From the NCBI GenBank assembly GCA_030433055.1, contig JAUILJ010000629.1, forward strand, positions 1 to 5,303: a stretch of 5,303 nucleotides of DNA, in the 5' to 3' direction. This document shows, piece by piece, positions 4,677-5,303 of the stretch. Every line of letters begins with the position of its first letter. The first letter of the stretch is position 1. A model generated the notes under the pieces. That model searched no databases and was not told the DNA's origin. It was given only the letters and a program-made list of their open reading frames with translations. This DNA comes from Polyangia bacterium. GTDB lineage: Bacteria > Myxococcota_A > Polyangia > Polyangiales > Polyangiaceae. Position numbers and translations under genes: made by a program.

Positions 4677-5303
4677 GTGGACATAGAAACTTCTGGGGCA
4701 ATAAAGCTCTTCTTCCCGAATCCGTCCTTGCCCCTTGTCTACTTCGAAGCCTTAGCCAATGCATTAGATGCAGGGGCTACCGAAATAAAAATTTCGATTG
4801 AAATCAGTTCATTTGATAAGCCGGAAACGCTAAAAATTACAGTAACCGATAATGGCGATGGCTTCACAGACGAAAATTTTGAAAGGTTCAGGAAACTGCT
4901 CCGGCCGCGCGACAAGTTTCACAAGGGCATTGGCCGCCTTGTTTTCCTGCACTATTTTCATAGCGTATCTGTCGAAAGCCGTCGTGGCGATTGGCTACGG
5001 CAATTTGTATTCAAGGATGGATTCGATGGGAATGCACCGCTCGAAAAAGTCCCATACCAGCACAATTCCCAGACGAATTTAGTGTTCAATCGGTTCGCCG
5101 GAGAGCGCGTTCGATCATACGATGACCTAAAGCCAGATTCAATCCAGCCGCTCCTCATCGAGCATTTCCTGCCGACTCTTAGCGCGCTCAAGAGGGAGGG
5201 AAAACATTTCAACATCTCTGTCAGCTTGGAGACGGGCGAAGAAAATCAGCAGAAAGAATTTTTCCCCCATGAAGCTGAAATTACAGTAGATGACCTTCCG
5301 GAA
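4677..5303 (+). CDS. GHKL-type (Hsp90/MutL-like) ATPase, N-terminal part, runs off the edge
   Basis: 209 codons stay open to the window edge. The start is GTG at 4677: an in-frame TAG lies at 4656-4658, and GGGAGGG (4661-4667) lies 9 nt upstream. The Bergerat ATP-binding fold is visible in order: the N-box EALANALDAGAT at 24-35 (Glu24, Asn28, Asp31), the G1 box DNGDGF at 58-63, the glycine lid HKGIGR at 82-87, and the TNLVF strand at 133-137. This is the arrangement of Hsp90, MutL, histidine kinases and MORC-like ATPases. The HKGIGR lid and the 'open' N-box resemble Hsp90/MORC-type proteins more than kinases, and no DHp helix precedes it. Base composition is clearly more A+T-rich than the genes to the left. 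The remainder and any partner genes lie outside the window. The function is not known; stand-alone ATPases of this kind occur in defence and restriction-like loci. Confidence 0.78.
   Translation, partial: MDIETSGAIKLFFPNPSLPLVYFEALANALDAGATEIKISIEISSFDKPETLKITVTDNGDGFTDENFERFRKLLRPRDKFHKGIGRLVFLHYFHSVSVESRRGDWLRQFVFKDGFDGNAPLEKVPYQHNSQTNLVFNRFAGERVRSYDDLKPDSIQPLLIEHFLPTLSALKREGKHFNISVSLETGEENQQKEFFPHEAEITVDDLPE

Noticed and set aside
4463..4801. A 112-residue plus-strand ORF that might be an antitoxin
   Set aside because: It runs through both hairpins and then overlaps the GHKL gene out of frame. No antitoxin motif or ribosome-binding site is seen.
1..5303. tRNA, rRNA, CRISPR arrays or a complete insertion sequence
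   Set aside because: No cloverleaf, rRNA-like sequence, regularly spaced direct repeats, or transposase motifs were seen on either strand.

Overview
The window reads as Gram-negative, high-GC chromosome or plasmid DNA (sampled lines to about position 4590 are near 68-70% G+C), most likely from an environmental proteobacterium or a relative. The basis is an outer-membrane TolC-family lipoprotein, a P-type metal ATPase, and frequent TTG/GTG starts. No species can be named from the sequence alone.

Positions 1-2892 hold a leftward operon. It starts with a BlaI/MecI/CopY-type repressor, followed by an M56 (BlaR1-like) membrane metallopeptidase, a CzcC-like TolC-family outer-membrane factor, and the first 14 codons of a further gene that runs off the left edge (by position probably the periplasmic adaptor of the same efflux pump). 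Adjacent genes are tightly packed, with GTGA stop/start overlaps at repressor/peptidase and at tolC/next gene. The arrangement suggests a metal-efflux operon controlled by a protease-inactivated repressor, as BlaR1/BlaI controls beta-lactamase. Here the protease lacks the penicillin-binding sensor domain.

A divergent heavy-metal P-type ATPase (ZntA/CadA-like) starts at about 2935. A 19-bp perfect palindrome (2916-2934) lies between the two genes. Two consensus TTGACA boxes pointing in opposite directions flank it, so one operator could control both transcripts. A second, closely similar 19-bp palindrome lies inside the beginning of the tolC coding sequence (1365-1383).

The ATPase is cut off at about position 4000, after roughly 355 residues. 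It loses the CPC ion site, the DKTGT phosphorylation site and the whole ATP-binding half. It runs tail-to-tail into a leftward MazF/PemK-family toxin gene (ATG at 4446), which also has no stop of its own at the junction. This is a rearrangement scar or an assembly chimera.

From about 4450 to 4676 there is no gene. This stretch holds two perfect hairpins, one with 19-bp arms and one with 9-bp arms. Beyond it the DNA becomes clearly richer in A+T (one sampled line is 37% G+C). A GHKL-type (Hsp90/MutL-like) ATPase gene begins with GTG at 4677 and runs off the right edge. The toxin, the hairpins, the composition shift and the GHKL ATPase together look like the edge of an accessory, possibly defence-related, island joined to a metal-resistance locus.
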